In this document: positions 18,799 through 27,532 of the stretch, one piece after another
Position numbering within the stretch: the first letter of the stretch is position 1
Layout: each line of letters opens with the position of its first letter
From: Nitrospirota bacterium
GTDB lineage: Bacteria; Nitrospirota; Leptospirillia; Leptospirillales; Leptospirillaceae
Length of the DNA: 64,000 nt
Direction of reading: 5' to 3'
Assembly (NCBI GenBank): GCA_023481175.1
Contig: JAMCWM010000024.1
Span: 19,766-83,765, forward strand
Translations under genes and position numbers: made by a program
Notes under the pieces: model-generated
The model's database searches: none
What the model was told of the DNA's origin: nothing
What the model saw: the letters and a program-made list of their open reading frames with translations, nothing else

Positions 18799-19439
18799 AG
18801 GAGATCTTCCGGGGGATGGTTCAGGAGGAGGACCGTCGGTTCCCCCCCCTCGGTATAATCGATGACATTCAAAGCCCCGTAGGTTTGGGTGAGACGGAAA
18901 TAGCGGGACAGGTCGGCGCCCAGGGCCTCAAGGAGGAGGATCCTGTTCACGCCGGAATGGGCGACAAGGATCGCGTTGTGCCCGTATCCTTCCTCCAGAA
19001 TCAGCTCCTCCATGGCACGATTGATCCGGTCCCGGAAATTCAGAAGGCTCTCGCCGCCAGAAGGGGCGAAGGAACGATCGAGGTTCTGCCAGCGGGCATA
19101 GCCCGCGGGATCTTCCAGGGCAATCTCCGGCCGCGTCTTCCCTTCCCAGGAGCCGAAGGAGCGCTCCCGGAATCTATCGAGAGCTCTCGGAACCAGGGAT
19201 GGCCGGGAGCGGGCCAGGGGTTCCAGACTCTGTCGGGTTCTTAAGAGGGAGCTCGACAGGAGAAGGGTCGCCGGGACACCGGCAAGATCCTTGGCCCGCT
19301 GCTCCATCTGGAATCGCCCCCGGGGCGAGAGGGACACATCGGCCTGTCCGTTGATCGCCCCATGATCGGAATTTTCTAGATGCCCGTGGCGCAGGAGAAA
19401 GAGACGGAATCTCCCGGGAACGGGCGCATCGGGAAACAT
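18795..19439 (-). CDS. cobC: histidine phosphatase, probable alpha-ribazole phosphatase
   Basis: 214-residue phosphoglycerate-mutase-like phosphatase. The phosphohistidine motif LLRHGHLE lies near residue 15. The second catalytic elements are FRERSFGSWEGKT with its glutamate and ILVAHSGVNRILLLEALG with the second His. The family includes many substrates. Assignment to CobC, which removes the phosphate of alpha-ribazole-5'-phosphate, rests on the RHG...ERxxGxWEG pattern and on coupling to cbiA. First gene of the cobalamin operon; a sigma70-like promoter lies about 75 bp upstream. Confidence 0.82.
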   Translation of the reverse strand: MFPDAPVPGRFRLFLLRHGHLENSDHGAINGQADVSLSPRGRFQMEQRAKDLAGVPATLLLSSSLLRTRQSLEPLARSRPSLVPRALDRFRERSFGSWEGKTRPEIALEDPAGYARWQNLDRSFAPSGGESLLNFRDRINRAMEELILEEGYGHNAILVAHSGVNRILLLEALGADLSRYFRLTQTYGALNVIDYTEGGEPTVLLLNHPPEDLL

Positions 19440-19511
19440 GCAGGCTCACTCCCTCTGGGTTCGGGCGGAAAAAAGCTTCCCGCCTGTTTGTCCGGAATTG
19501 CCACCTGTGTT

Positions 19512-19540
19512 AGCATAATGCCATTCAAACCTTCGTTCAA
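19512..19540 (-). promoter_or_regulatory. sigma70-like promoter of the cobalamin operon
   Basis: On the minus strand TTGAAC (19535-19540) and TATGCT (19512-19517) are separated by exactly 17 bases. The direction matches cobC-cbiA-cbiC, with the cobC start 73 bp downstream of the -10. The -35 is overlapped by two direct copies of TTCAAAC (plus strand, 5 bp apart), which could be a regulator site. No cobalamin riboswitch boxes are visible in the leader. Confidence 0.6.
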
Positions 19541-19572
19541 ACATTTCACTCCTTTCAACGCGGAAAGGCAGG

Positions 19573-20574
19573 GTGGACTCGAAGATGGAAGAGCGATATC
19601 TGGGGCGAAGCGGCCTCAAGGTCTCCGCCATGGGTCTGGGTTGCATGGGGATGTCCGAATTTTACGGGACGGCCGACCCGAATGATTCGATCGCCACGAT
19701 TCAACGCGCGATCGAACTGGGGATTACCTTTTTTGATACCGCCGACATGTACGGCCATGGGGCAAATGAAGAACTGCTCGGAAAGGCCATCGCCGGAAAA
19801 CGGGCCCAGGTTGTCCTGGCGACGAAATTCGGAATCGTTCGTGATCCTTCCGATCCTTCGAAACGGGGAGTCAACGGCCACCCCGACTATGTCCGGAAAT
19901 CCTGCGAAGCCTCCCTCCGGCGTCTGGGGGTCGAGACCATCGACCTCTATTACCAGCACCGGGTCGATCCCTCTGTCCCGATCGAGGATACGGTCGGGGC
20001 AATGGCGGAACTCGTCAGGGAAGGAAAGGTTCGCTACATCGGCCTTTCCGAGCCGGGAGCGGAAACCTTGCGCCGGGCCCACAGGATCCACCCGGTAGCG
20101 GCGGTCCAGAGCGAATACTCTCTCTGGTCTCGGGATCCGGAAACGGAAATTCTCCCGGCCTGCCGCCAGCTGGGAGTCGGATTCGTTCCCTACAGTCCTC
20201 TTGGCCGGGGTTTTCTGACCTCCCGCATCCGATCGGTCGAGGACCTTCCCCCGGGAGATTACCGCGCCCGGACTCCCCGCTTTCAAAAGGACAATCTGGA
20301 GAAAAACAGCAAGTTGCTCGAGACCCTCGAAGAGATCGCCAGAAAGCATCAGATGACACCCGCCCAGGTCGCCCTGGCCTGGATCTACGCCCAGGGTCCG
20401 GAGATCGTCCCCATTCCAGGAGCCAAGACCATCGCGCATCTCGAGGAAAATGCCGCCACGTTCAAACACCCCGTTTCATTCATCGATGTCGTCCGCCTGG
20501 CCCAGGCCTTCCCTCCGGGATCGGCGGCCGGAGACCGCTATCCCGAGGAGATGATGTCGCTGGTGGGCCGCTGA
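19573..20574 (+). CDS. aldo/keto reductase
   Basis: 333 residues, AKR13-like NADPH-dependent oxidoreductase. Family marks are [31 protein letters not shown] (catalytic Asp and Tyr), VLATKFG (Lys), [20 protein letters not shown] (His) and VAWIYAQG-like [17 protein letters not shown]. The barrel is complete. Start could be the GTG at 19573 with AAGG upstream or the ATG at 19585; only four residues differ. The physiological carbonyl substrate is unknown. It diverges from cobC and converges on trpS. Confidence 0.9.
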   Translation: MDSKMEERYLGRSGLKVSAMGLGCMGMSEFYGTADPNDSIATIQRAIELGITFFDTADMYGHGANEELLGKAIAGKRAQVVLATKFGIVRDPSDPSKRGVNGHPDYVRKSCEASLRRLGVETIDLYYQHRVDPSVPIEDTVGAMAELVREGKVRYIGLSEPGAETLRRAHRIHPVAAVQSEYSLWSRDPETEILPACRQLGVGFVPYSPLGRGFLTSRIRSVEDLPPGDYRARTPRFQKDNLEKNSKLLETLEEIARKHQMTPAQVALAWIYAQGPEIVPIPGAKTIAHLEENAATFKHPVSFIDVVRLAQAFPPGSAAGDRYPEEMMSLVGR

Positions 20575-20631
20575 CTCTCTTCTCCTGGTCCGGTCCACAG
20601 CCCTTTCCAGATCCTCCCTTCCCCTGCCCGC

Positions 20632-21636
20632 TCAGGAAATTTTCATGGCCTCCCGGACCTGTTCCATCGTGAGGTCCGCTTCCCCCGCGGCCTTGACACG
20701 GCCGTTCTCGAGAACTTCGAGCAAGAACCCCGGACGGCTCTCGATCTCCCTTCGGCGTTCCCGGGCAGGAGCCAGCAGGACTTCGATGCCGGTCGCCAGG
20801 ATCTTCTTGCAATCGATGCATCCGATGGCCGCTGTCCGGCAGTCCCGGTCGATCTCCCTCTGGATTGGCAGGGGCGTAAAGACCTGGTGGAGGGAGAAGA
20901 CCGGACAGTCCTCGGGGTTGCCGGGGTCGTTTCGCCGCTTCCGGCGCTCGTCGGTCTTCATTGTCCGGAGTTTTTCCCATATCGTCTCGGCCGGATCGGA
21001 GACAAAGAGGCAGTTGTCGTAGCTCTTGCTCATCTTCCGTCCGTCGAGTCCCGGAAGTTTCGGGGTCTCGGTCAAGAGAGGAAGGGGTTCGGGAAATACC
21101 TCTCCGTAAAGCGCATGGAAACGCCGGACGATCTCCCGGGCCAGCTCGAGGTGGGGAACCTGGTCCTGACCTACGGGAACGTGGGTGGCGCGGTACAGCA
21201 CGATGTCTGCGGTCATGAGGACCGGGTATCCCAGAAATCCGTACATGGCAAGATCCCTGTTCTCGATCTGGACCATCTGGTCTTTGTAGGTGGGATTCCT
21301 GAGAAGCCAGGCCACGGGGGTCATCATCCCGAGCAGAAGATAGAGCTCGGCATGTTCAGTCACATGAGATTGCTGAAAAAGGGTGCAACGACCCGGATCG
21401 AGGCCCAGGGAGAGCCAGTCCAGAAGCATCTCCATCACATGGCTCCGCAGGCGGTCCGTCCGTTCGTAGTTTGTCGAAAGGGCATGCCAGTCGGCGATGA
21501 AAAAGAAGCAGTCATGGCGTTCCTGGAGTTCGATCCAGTTCCGGACGGCTCCCATGTAGTTTCCGAGATGAAGCCTGCCGGAGGGCTGGATGCCGCTGAC
21601 AATGCGGCCGATGATCGACGGGGCGGGACGTTCCAA
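20632..21636 (-). CDS. trpS: tryptophan--tRNA ligase
   Basis: 334-residue class I aminoacyl-tRNA synthetase. The HIGH-type motif appears in GIQPSGRLHLGNYMGAV, and the KMSKS motif in GLDGRKMSKSYDN. GYPVLMTADIVLY and VGQDQVPHLELAREI are TrpRS family blocks. The start is a TTG at 21636 with AAGGAGA six bases upstream. It follows an M50-type protease gene by 21 bp, an arrangement seen in many bacteria. Confidence 0.95.
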   Translation of the reverse strand: MERPAPSIIGRIVSGIQPSGRLHLGNYMGAVRNWIELQERHDCFFFIADWHALSTNYERTDRLRSHVMEMLLDWLSLGLDPGRCTLFQQSHVTEHAELYLLLGMMTPVAWLLRNPTYKDQMVQIENRDLAMYGFLGYPVLMTADIVLYRATHVPVGQDQVPHLELAREIVRRFHALYGEVFPEPLPLLTETPKLPGLDGRKMSKSYDNCLFVSDPAETIWEKLRTMKTDERRKRRNDPGNPEDCPVFSLHQVFTPLPIQREIDRDCRTAAIGCIDCKKILATGIEVLLAPARERRREIESRPGFLLEVLENGRVKAAGEADLTMEQVREAMKIS

Positions 21637-21657
21637 GAAGTCTCCTTGTGTAAGGTC

Positions 21658-22365
21658 TCAGGATGTGGCCAATGACAGGATCCAGGATGAGAGAGCTCCC
21701 ATGACGGGCCAGACAAACCGGGACATGAATCCGAGATAGGGATCGAGGATGATGAGGCCCATGATGATCAGGACCCCGTACGGCTCGATCCGGGAAAGGC
21801 TCCGGGCGGCCGCGGCCGGGAGAAGGCCCGACAGGACTCGTCCGCCGTCGAGAGGTGGAAGCGGGATCAGATTGAAGACGAGAAGAACGACATTGAGCTC
21901 GATTCCCATCCGGAAAATCTGGTCCAGAAGGGAAGGGAACCCTCCGCCCCCCGAAACAGGAATGCCCTGGGAGAGAAGGATATGGAGCATGGACATATAG
22001 AGAAAAGCCTGAAGAAGGTTCGAAATTGGACCTGCGGCAGCGACAAGCATCATGTCCCGCCGGGGGTTCGGGAGATTTTTCTCGACGATGGGAACCGGCT
22101 TGGCATAGCCGAAGAGGAATCCCGTATGGAGGAGGATCAGCGCAAGAGGCAGGAGAATGGTGCCAAAGGGATCGATGTGGGCCAGAGGATTGAGGGTGAG
22201 GCGCCCCATGAAACGGGCCGTTGGATCCCCCAGTCTGTCTGCGACAAGTCCATGGGCAATTTCGTGAAGAGTGACGGCAAAAAGGAGCGGAAGTCCAATG
22301 ATCAGGATTTCAGCTCCGACCTGGCGAAGCCAGTCCATTCCCGAATGAAAATGAAAATGTTCCAA
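21658..22365 (-). CDS. site-2 protease family (M50) membrane metalloprotease
   Basis: 235 residues with five to six membrane helices. The zinc-binding helix is LHEIAHG (HExxH) near residue 33, and the third ligand lies in NLIPLPPLDGGRVLSG (NPxDGG-like). Related proteins cut transmembrane substrates inside the bilayer, but this short group without PDZ domain has no assigned substrate. The TTG at 22365 is used because the first helix needs it; an ATG nine codons in has no ribosome site. It is cotranscribed with trpS. Confidence 0.85.
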   Translation of the reverse strand: MEHFHFHSGMDWLRQVGAEILIIGLPLLFAVTLHEIAHGLVADRLGDPTARFMGRLTLNPLAHIDPFGTILLPLALILLHTGFLFGYAKPVPIVEKNLPNPRRDMMLVAAAGPISNLLQAFLYMSMLHILLSQGIPVSGGGGFPSLLDQIFRMGIELNVVLLVFNLIPLPPLDGGRVLSGLLPAAAARSLSRIEPYGVLIIMGLIILDPYLGFMSRFVWPVMGALSSWILSLATS

Positions 22366-22389
22366 ACTTCTGGCGCTCCGATCACGATA

Positions 22390-24570
22390 TTAGTGGCGGA
22401 CTCCCCCGATGGAGACCATCTGCGTCGACACCATCTTCCAGTCCCCGCCGGAGAAGCGATAAAGGGTATAGACACGGGACATCGCACCATCCGGCCCCCA
22501 GGAAACCGGCCCCGAAAGACCATTGTAGGACTTTTTGGCCAGCGCCGTCACCCCGAGGTGGTAGCGGGTCCGAAAGCCCTCCCTGAAGAGGGTGGAGAGA
22601 AAGGCTGCGCAATCATAGGACTCTATTTCCAGCAAGTCCGGACTTCGGCCGGTCACCTGAATCAGTCGGTGATAGGCTTCCCGGAGGACGCTGTCCCGGG
22701 AATTCCCCTTCGCCGCATGAAAAAGATTGACGGGTGCCACGCTGTAAAGGGGGTTGTGGATATCGGAGACCATGTCCCATTGGCGGCGGACCATCATCAG
22801 GGACTCGTTCCCCAGGACATCCACATTCTGGATATCTTTGTAGACAAGCTCGTCCAGAACCTTGAACGGGTGCCGGGAGTCGTTCGGAAAGGCGATGATA
22901 TCGAAATCCGGTTTGAAAAAGAAGGGGACAGGGCGACTCCCGGGCGTCTTGTCAGGAGGGTAGACGAGATAATAGGACTTTCCGGCGTAGGTGACAAAGT
23001 CCCCGGATCGCCCGGTGATCCCGTCATCGTATGGCCCTTTCGGGGGAACTGTCACATCCTGTCCGAACCTCCGGAGGCGCAGGACGGCTGCCTGACGTTT
23101 CCCCCGGATGGGTGGAAGCGGTATGGCGGCGGTCACCTTGCCTCCGGAGGAACGAAGGGCTTTCACAAAAGAATCCCGGACCCGCTTCCCGTAATAATCG
23201 GTCGGGTACAGGATTGCCACGCGGGGTTTGGGAAAAAGAGTGAGGGAAAAGGCGGAGAGTGCCCGGGCGACCATTTCGGGGGAGCTGGCCATGCTGATCA
23301 TGAAACGGACACCCGGATCGGCAGGAAGGGTGGGAGTCACCGCGAGAATCTGATCGGGGACCAGCCTGGAACGGACGGATGCCAGGTCCTTGGCTAGAAA
23401 GGGGCCCAGAATGGCCCCGACCCTCTCCCTCTCCACCAGATTCCCGTACCAGCGGCCATAGGTGTCCCGTCCGGTCACAAAGCGGACAATCAGTCCCGGG
23501 GTCCCGGGTGTTCCGTCCGGAAGCCCCAGGACGGCCCCTGCCAGGATGGACCGCATGTAGGGTCCAAGCGCTCCCCGGGAAAGGTCGGGAAGAATGAGAC
23601 CGACGGAGGGGGCCTTCCCTCCCATCGAGAGGCTGTTGAGAAGATGTTCGGCTTCTGAGACATAAAGGGATTCCGGATAGTAAAGGAGCATCCGAAGGAG
23701 CATCCGTTCGGACTTCCGGGGGTGACCGGACCGTGCCTCGAGCAGAGCGAGCCGATAGGCCGCATAGTCCCCCGGAAAGTCCCTGGGAAAGACGGAAAGG
23801 ATTTTCATGAGTCCTCCCTCGTCCCTGACCGAGTTGAAGATCAGGTCGATCGTCCGGGTCATGACGACCTTCTGGTCGGGAGGGGCGAGACGGTTCAGGG
23901 CTTGTCCCATGAGAATTCCGCCGGAGACCGGGTCGGAACTTTTCCAGTGGTCGAGGAGGACTCCGGTTGCATGCCGGATTCTGGAGGAGCGGGTCAGGTC
24001 CGGGAACACGGGAAGGAGCTGGTGGACGGCTCCCCTGAGATTGTCCTTGTCCCGGTCGGCCATCGCCAGTTCGTAGCGGACTCGACGAAGGAGAACGGAA
24101 TTGAGAGGTCCGGCGGATCCCTTCCCTCCCAGAAGAGGGAGAAGAAGGGCGATGGCTCTCCCCGGATGGCCGATCCGGCGATTGGAGGAGGCCAGTTCCA
24201 GGATCGCTTCAGGTGGAAGCCGGGACGGCCCCGAATCAAGAAGGGCCTCCTCGATGAGATCGTGAGTCCTCCTGTAGTCACCAGACCGGAAGGCTTCCCT
24301 CCCTTCGGTGATGAGATCCTCCTGGGAGAGAGCGGAAGGAGTGGCGGGAGCAGACGAGGAGGTCGATGGCGGAAGGACGGGAGGGGAGATGGTCGGTGGC
24401 GGGGAGCTCGCAGGGGGAGGGATTCCCGGAGTCGTACCCGGAAGAGCCTGTGTCGTGGATAGAAAAAAAAGGAATATCGCAAGCAGAAAATCAAGAGAAA
24501 CTTTTCGCAAGGGGGTTTCTTCCTTTTCCGATTTCGGAGACCTCCGGCTCCCTGGCCGCTCCTCTGCCAT
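22390..24570 (-). CDS. LpoA-like periplasmic protein with type 1 binding-protein fold
   Basis: 726 residues. The ATG at 24570 has GGAGGGG before it. A hydrophobic export segment lies at about 25-42 (LDFLLAIFLFFLSTTQA), then a long Pro/Ser linker. A helical TPR-like domain follows (residues 80-320), then a domain resembling periplasmic leucine-binding/LpoA proteins: VGLILPDLSRGALGPY, VGAILGPFLAKDLASVRSRL, VAILYPTDYYGKRVRDSFV and DIIAFPNDSRHP. E. coli LpoA activates penicillin-binding protein 1A from the outer membrane and shares this TPR plus binding-protein layout. The assignment is by architecture only. No lipobox cysteine is present. It may be a soluble or inner-membrane-anchored version. 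Confidence 0.7.
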   Translation of the reverse strand: MAEERPGSRRSPKSEKEETPLRKVSLDFLLAIFLFFLSTTQALPGTTPGIPPPASSPPPTISPPVLPPSTSSSAPATPSALSQEDLITEGREAFRSGDYRRTHDLIEEALLDSGPSRLPPEAILELASSNRRIGHPGRAIALLLPLLGGKGSAGPLNSVLLRRVRYELAMADRDKDNLRGAVHQLLPVFPDLTRSSRIRHATGVLLDHWKSSDPVSGGILMGQALNRLAPPDQKVVMTRTIDLIFNSVRDEGGLMKILSVFPRDFPGDYAAYRLALLEARSGHPRKSERMLLRMLLYYPESLYVSEAEHLLNSLSMGGKAPSVGLILPDLSRGALGPYMRSILAGAVLGLPDGTPGTPGLIVRFVTGRDTYGRWYGNLVERERVGAILGPFLAKDLASVRSRLVPDQILAVTPTLPADPGVRFMISMASSPEMVARALSAFSLTLFPKPRVAILYPTDYYGKRVRDSFVKALRSSGGKVTAAIPLPPIRGKRQAAVLRLRRFGQDVTVPPKGPYDDGITGRSGDFVTYAGKSYYLVYPPDKTPGSRPVPFFFKPDFDIIAFPNDSRHPFKVLDELVYKDIQNVDVLGNESLMMVRRQWDMVSDIHNPLYSVAPVNLFHAAKGNSRDSVLREAYHRLIQVTGRSPDLLEIESYDCAAFLSTLFREGFRTRYHLGVTALAKKSYNGLSGPVSWGPDGAMSRVYTLYRFSGGDWKMVSTQMVSIGGVRH

Positions 24571-24705
24571 CGACCCCTCCGCCCGCTCCGGTCCGCACTG
24601 ACTCCTTCCAGAAGGATCAAGGATCGGGGTCATCACGATGCCCACAAGGTGACATTACACAAAAAAGGCAGAAGATGCGAGCCTCACCCATTCTCAAAAA
24701 AATAG

Positions 24706-24733
24706 TTGATCTTTCATGGAAAGTTCGTAGAAT
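24706..24733 (+). promoter_or_regulatory. sigma70-like promoter upstream of the amidase
   Basis: TTGATC (24706-24711) and TAGAAT (24728-24733) with 16 bases between, followed by an A-rich stretch. It points to the amidase-cyclo-ligase-folE operon 55 bp downstream. It lies in the AT-rich divergent space from the LpoA-like gene. Confidence 0.5.
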
Positions 24734-24788
24734 AAAAACAACGGATGTCTTCTCTCCACAAAATCATTTATAAAATGAGAGTCCCGGG

Positions 24789-26183
24789 ATGCCGACGCAC
24801 AAGGACATATCTGAGAATCGTTTTAGACAGGCCCTGCCAGCTTTGGGAATTCTCCTGTTATCTGTCCTCTTTATCCTTGTTTCCGGTCATCTTGCCGAGG
24901 CCGACAACCTCTCCTTTATCGAGAAGGTTCGGGTCGGCCTTCACCCGGATACTGTGAGGATTGTCCTCACTGTCGACCGCACTCCGGTCCTGCCGGACCT
25001 GACCCGGACAACGACCGCCCTTCATTCGGTCAGTCTTGTCGGGGTCATGCCCGGAGCGGGAGTTCACCGCTCCCTCGTCGTCCGGACCCCCTCGTTCCGG
25101 AAGTATCTCTCCAGGATCCGGATCACCTATGACCCTTCTGCACGAACGACCCGGCTTTCCGTACGCTTCGTCCACCCGGTTCCTCCGCCGAAGCTCTTTC
25201 TTCTCTCCCATCCCCACCGCATCGTCATGGATTTTCGGATTGCCGGCGAAAAAAGTCCCCCTCCTGTCGCCGGGTCCTCTTCCGGCAAGCACCGGCGCCG
25301 CATCGTGATCCCCGGCAAAGCTCTTCCCGAGACTCCGGCCCCGGCGTCCGCCTCTCCCTCTCCCCATTCGGCCCCGTCGGGATCCGGCCCATCGCTCAAC
25401 ATCTCTCGCCCCCCTGTCCTGACGGCGGTTTTTTCCTCTCCGGTCCGGCCGTTCCGAGTCGTTCTCGATGCCGGACACGGCGGAAAGGATTGCGGAACAA
25501 CGTCTTTGAGCGGCGTCTGTGAAAAAACGCTGGTCCTCGATATCGTGAAGCGGCTCCGGCGGATCCTGATCCGAGATTCCCGCTTCCGGGTCATTTTGAC
25601 CCGGAGTGACGACCATTTCGTCTCCCTCTCCGATCGAACCCGCATTGCCAACGAAAGCCACGGAGATCTGTTCCTTTCCGTCCACGCCAATGCCGATCCG
25701 GACCGGAATATTCGCGGTCTCGAGACCTTTCTTCTGAACCTTCATTCCAGCGATGCCAAGGCCCAGAGAATCGCCCAGAGGGAAAACAGCGCCCTGGGAG
25801 TCTCCCGGGGAGACCTGTCGGCGATTCTTTTGACCCTCAAGATCAACCACAAAAAGAAGCGCTCCTGGGAGCTCGCCCAGGAGATCGACGACAATCTGGC
25901 ACACACCCTGGGGGCCAACTATCCCGTCCGGAACCTGGGGATCCGCCAGGCCCCCTTCTACGTCATCATGGGAACGACGATGCCCGCCGTCCTGACTGAG
26001 GTCAACTTCCTCTCCAATCGGACCGACGCACGCCTGATGGATTCCTCACGCTTTCGCGAAGAGACCGCCCTTGCCCTTTACCGGGGAATCGTGGCCTATT
26101 ACGCGAATGTCCACCCGGAATCGAGGATTCCGGATGCATCGGCCAGCCTCGCGCATCAGGAGATCTCCTCCCGTGAGCCCTGA
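24789..26183 (+). CDS. N-acetylmuramoyl-L-alanine amidase (AmiC type)
   Basis: 464 residues. An N-terminal hydrophobic export segment (LGILLLSVLFILVSGHLA) is followed by an AMIN-like beta domain (about 40-150), a Pro/Ser linker, and an Amidase_3 catalytic domain from about 220. Zinc ligands and catalytic residues are in VVLDAGHGGKDCGT (His), a following EKTLVLDI (Glu), LFLSVHANADPD (His) and the late LTEVNFLSN (Glu). It cleaves septal peptidoglycan stems during cell separation. It ends 11 bp inside the next gene. Confidence 0.93.
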   Translation: MPTHKDISENRFRQALPALGILLLSVLFILVSGHLAEADNLSFIEKVRVGLHPDTVRIVLTVDRTPVLPDLTRTTTALHSVSLVGVMPGAGVHRSLVVRTPSFRKYLSRIRITYDPSARTTRLSVRFVHPVPPPKLFLLSHPHRIVMDFRIAGEKSPPPVAGSSSGKHRRRIVIPGKALPETPAPASASPSPHSAPSGSGPSLNISRPPVLTAVFSSPVRPFRVVLDAGHGGKDCGTTSLSGVCEKTLVLDIVKRLRRILIRDSRFRVILTRSDDHFVSLSDRTRIANESHGDLFLSVHANADPDRNIRGLETFLLNLHSSDAKAQRIAQRENSALGVSRGDLSAILLTLKINHKKKRSWELAQEIDDNLAHTLGANYPVRNLGIRQAPFYVIMGTTMPAVLTEVNFLSNRTDARLMDSSRFREETALALYRGIVAYYANVHPESRIPDASASLAHQEISSREP

Positions 26184-26802
26184 AGATTTTTTATTGACCC
26201 GAGAATCCCTGCTGGTACGCGAAAAAAAGGAGATGCGACGGGGGCTCGTGGCACGCCGCGACGCGCTTCCGAAAGAGGAACGGAAACGCCACTCCCTGAC
26301 GGCGGGAAACCATGCCCTCTCCCTGATCCGGAAAGTCCGCCTGGAAAGGGAAGGATCATTCGCCCTCGTCATTTTTCTCTCCTTCGGGAGCGAAATCGAT
26401 ACCCGTCCCGTCATCTCGGGGCTGTTTGCGGAAAATTCTCCGGACCTTCTCCTCCTTCTGCCCTCCCTCCGCCGGTCGAAGGAGATCGTCCTCCGTCCCT
26501 GGAGAAAAGATGATCCCCTGACTCCGGGTCCTTTCGGAATTCTGGAGCCTGAGACCCGGGAATCCGTTTCCCCTGGGGAGGTGGATCTTTTTATTCTTCC
26601 TGGAGTGGGCTTCGACCGGGCCGGGCACCGGCTCGGGTACGGAAGGGGATATTACGACAGGCTGCTCTCCCGGAGCGGAGTCGGAGGACTCCGGGCAGGC
26701 CTCGCCTTTTCGGAACAGGTGGTTCCGGAGATCCCGTCCGGACCCGGCGATATTCCCGTCCAGTATCTTGTGACCGAGAAGGGATGGGTCGCCTGTGGTT
26801 GA
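26173..26802 (+). CDS. 5-formyltetrahydrofolate cyclo-ligase
   Basis: 209 residues. It converts 5-formyl-THF to 5,10-methenyl-THF with ATP. Characteristic are MRRGLVARRDALPKEER near the start, and the C-terminal ATP/substrate loop VGFDRAGHRLGYGRGYYDR. I choose the GTG at 26173, which has AGGAG ten bases upstream and overlaps the amidase stop by 11 bp; longer starts lie entirely inside the amidase. Overlap with folE at its end (8 bp) puts two folate genes in one coupled unit. Confidence 0.9.
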   Translation: MSPEDFLLTRESLLVREKKEMRRGLVARRDALPKEERKRHSLTAGNHALSLIRKVRLEREGSFALVIFLSFGSEIDTRPVISGLFAENSPDLLLLLPSLRRSKEIVLRPWRKDDPLTPGPFGILEPETRESVSPGEVDLFILPGVGFDRAGHRLGYGRGYYDRLLSRSGVGGLRAGLAFSEQVVPEIPSGPGDIPVQYLVTEKGWVACG

Positions 26803-27358
26803 TCAGGACAAGATCGAGGCCGGGTTCCGGATGGTCCTCGAAGGGCTCGGGGAAGACCTGGAGCGCCCGGGACTCAGGGAGACTCCCAGAAGGATCGCCG
26901 TCCTTTTTGCCGATCTTTTTTCAGGTTTGTCTCAGACTCCTTCGGAGAGCCTCTCTCTGATCGAGGGTGAGAGCTTCGACGAGATGATCGTTCTGAAAAA
27001 ACTTCCTTTCTACTCGATGTGCGAACACCATTTCCTTCCTTTTTTCGGCCATGCGAGCATCGGATATATTCCCGACAACGGACGGATGACCGGACTCTCT
27101 GATCTTGGACGCGTGGTGGAGATCTTTGCGCGCCGGGCTCAGATCCAGGAGCGGATGACAAGCCAGATCGCCGACTGCCTTATGGAGACCCTGACGCCCC
27201 AGGGAGCCATGGTCATCCTCGAGGCGGAGCACCTCTGCCTTTCGATGCGCGGGCTCAAGAAACCCGGAGTTCCAGTCGTCACCAGCGCGGTCCGGGGCAT
27301 TTTCCTGAAAAACGCCAAGACGAGACAGGAACTTCTCTCCCTTATTCGCTCTTCCTGA
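26795..27358 (+). CDS. folE: GTP cyclohydrolase I
   Basis: 187 residues, type I FolE, making dihydroneopterin triphosphate from GTP for folate synthesis. Zinc and catalytic motifs are [39 protein letters not shown] and [11 protein letters not shown] (Cys-His-His-Cys set complete). The GTG start overlaps the cyclo-ligase by 8 bp. The last 227 bases are repeated exactly 1,798 bp downstream, where they form a non-functional partial copy. The coding end of this copy overlaps, on the other strand, sequence equal to the C-terminus of the EamA gene, showing the ancestral convergent overlap. Confidence 0.95.
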   Translation: MVDQDKIEAGFRMVLEGLGEDLERPGLRETPRRIAVLFADLFSGLSQTPSESLSLIEGESFDEMIVLKKLPFYSMCEHHFLPFFGHASIGYIPDNGRMTGLSDLGRVVEIFARRAQIQERMTSQIADCLMETLTPQGAMVILEAEHLCLSMRGLKKPGVPVVTSAVRGIFLKNAKTRQELLSLIRSS

Positions 27359-27379
27359 GCTGGCCTTTTTCCCCTCCGA
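27132..27379 (+). repeat. 248-bp direct repeat, left copy (folE 3' end)
   Basis: This stretch and 28930-29177 read identically base by base; I saw no mismatch. It spans the last 75 codons of folE, its stop and 21 bases after it. It begins GCCGGGCTCAGATCC and ends GGCCTTTTTCCCCTCCGA. Divergence starts immediately on both sides. The unit period is 1,798 bp. Confidence 0.93.
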
Positions 27380-27532
27380 TGGAAGGCTTTTTCTCCGCAA
27401 AAGAATTTTGTCAGCGTCCCAAGTATTATAAGTATTGCGGTGTCTGGTTCAATATGGGTGCACTAGAGGAGGATTGGATTCTCGAAAGCGACAGGCCAAA
27501 CCCTTTGACAGAAATAGAGAAGAGGGACAACG
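27380..27532. other. left junction of inserted segment
   Basis: First 153 bases after the left repeat copy. Composition drops from the GC-rich host style to AT-rich. TATTAT/TATAAG (around 27422-27433) could be a -10 for the ATPase gene, but no well-spaced -35 is present. GGGTGCACTAG near 27455 partly resembles the GGGTGCGTGTTAG at the transposon end near 28753. Confidence 0.35.

Noticed and set aside
19440..19572. Cobalamin riboswitch upstream of cobC
   Set aside because: The leader is short and the usual B12-box sequence is absent.
24858..25904. 348-codon frame antisense to the amidase
   Set aside because: The plus strand has complete AMIN/Amidase_3 motifs; the antisense product is low-complexity Gly/Arg/Asp.
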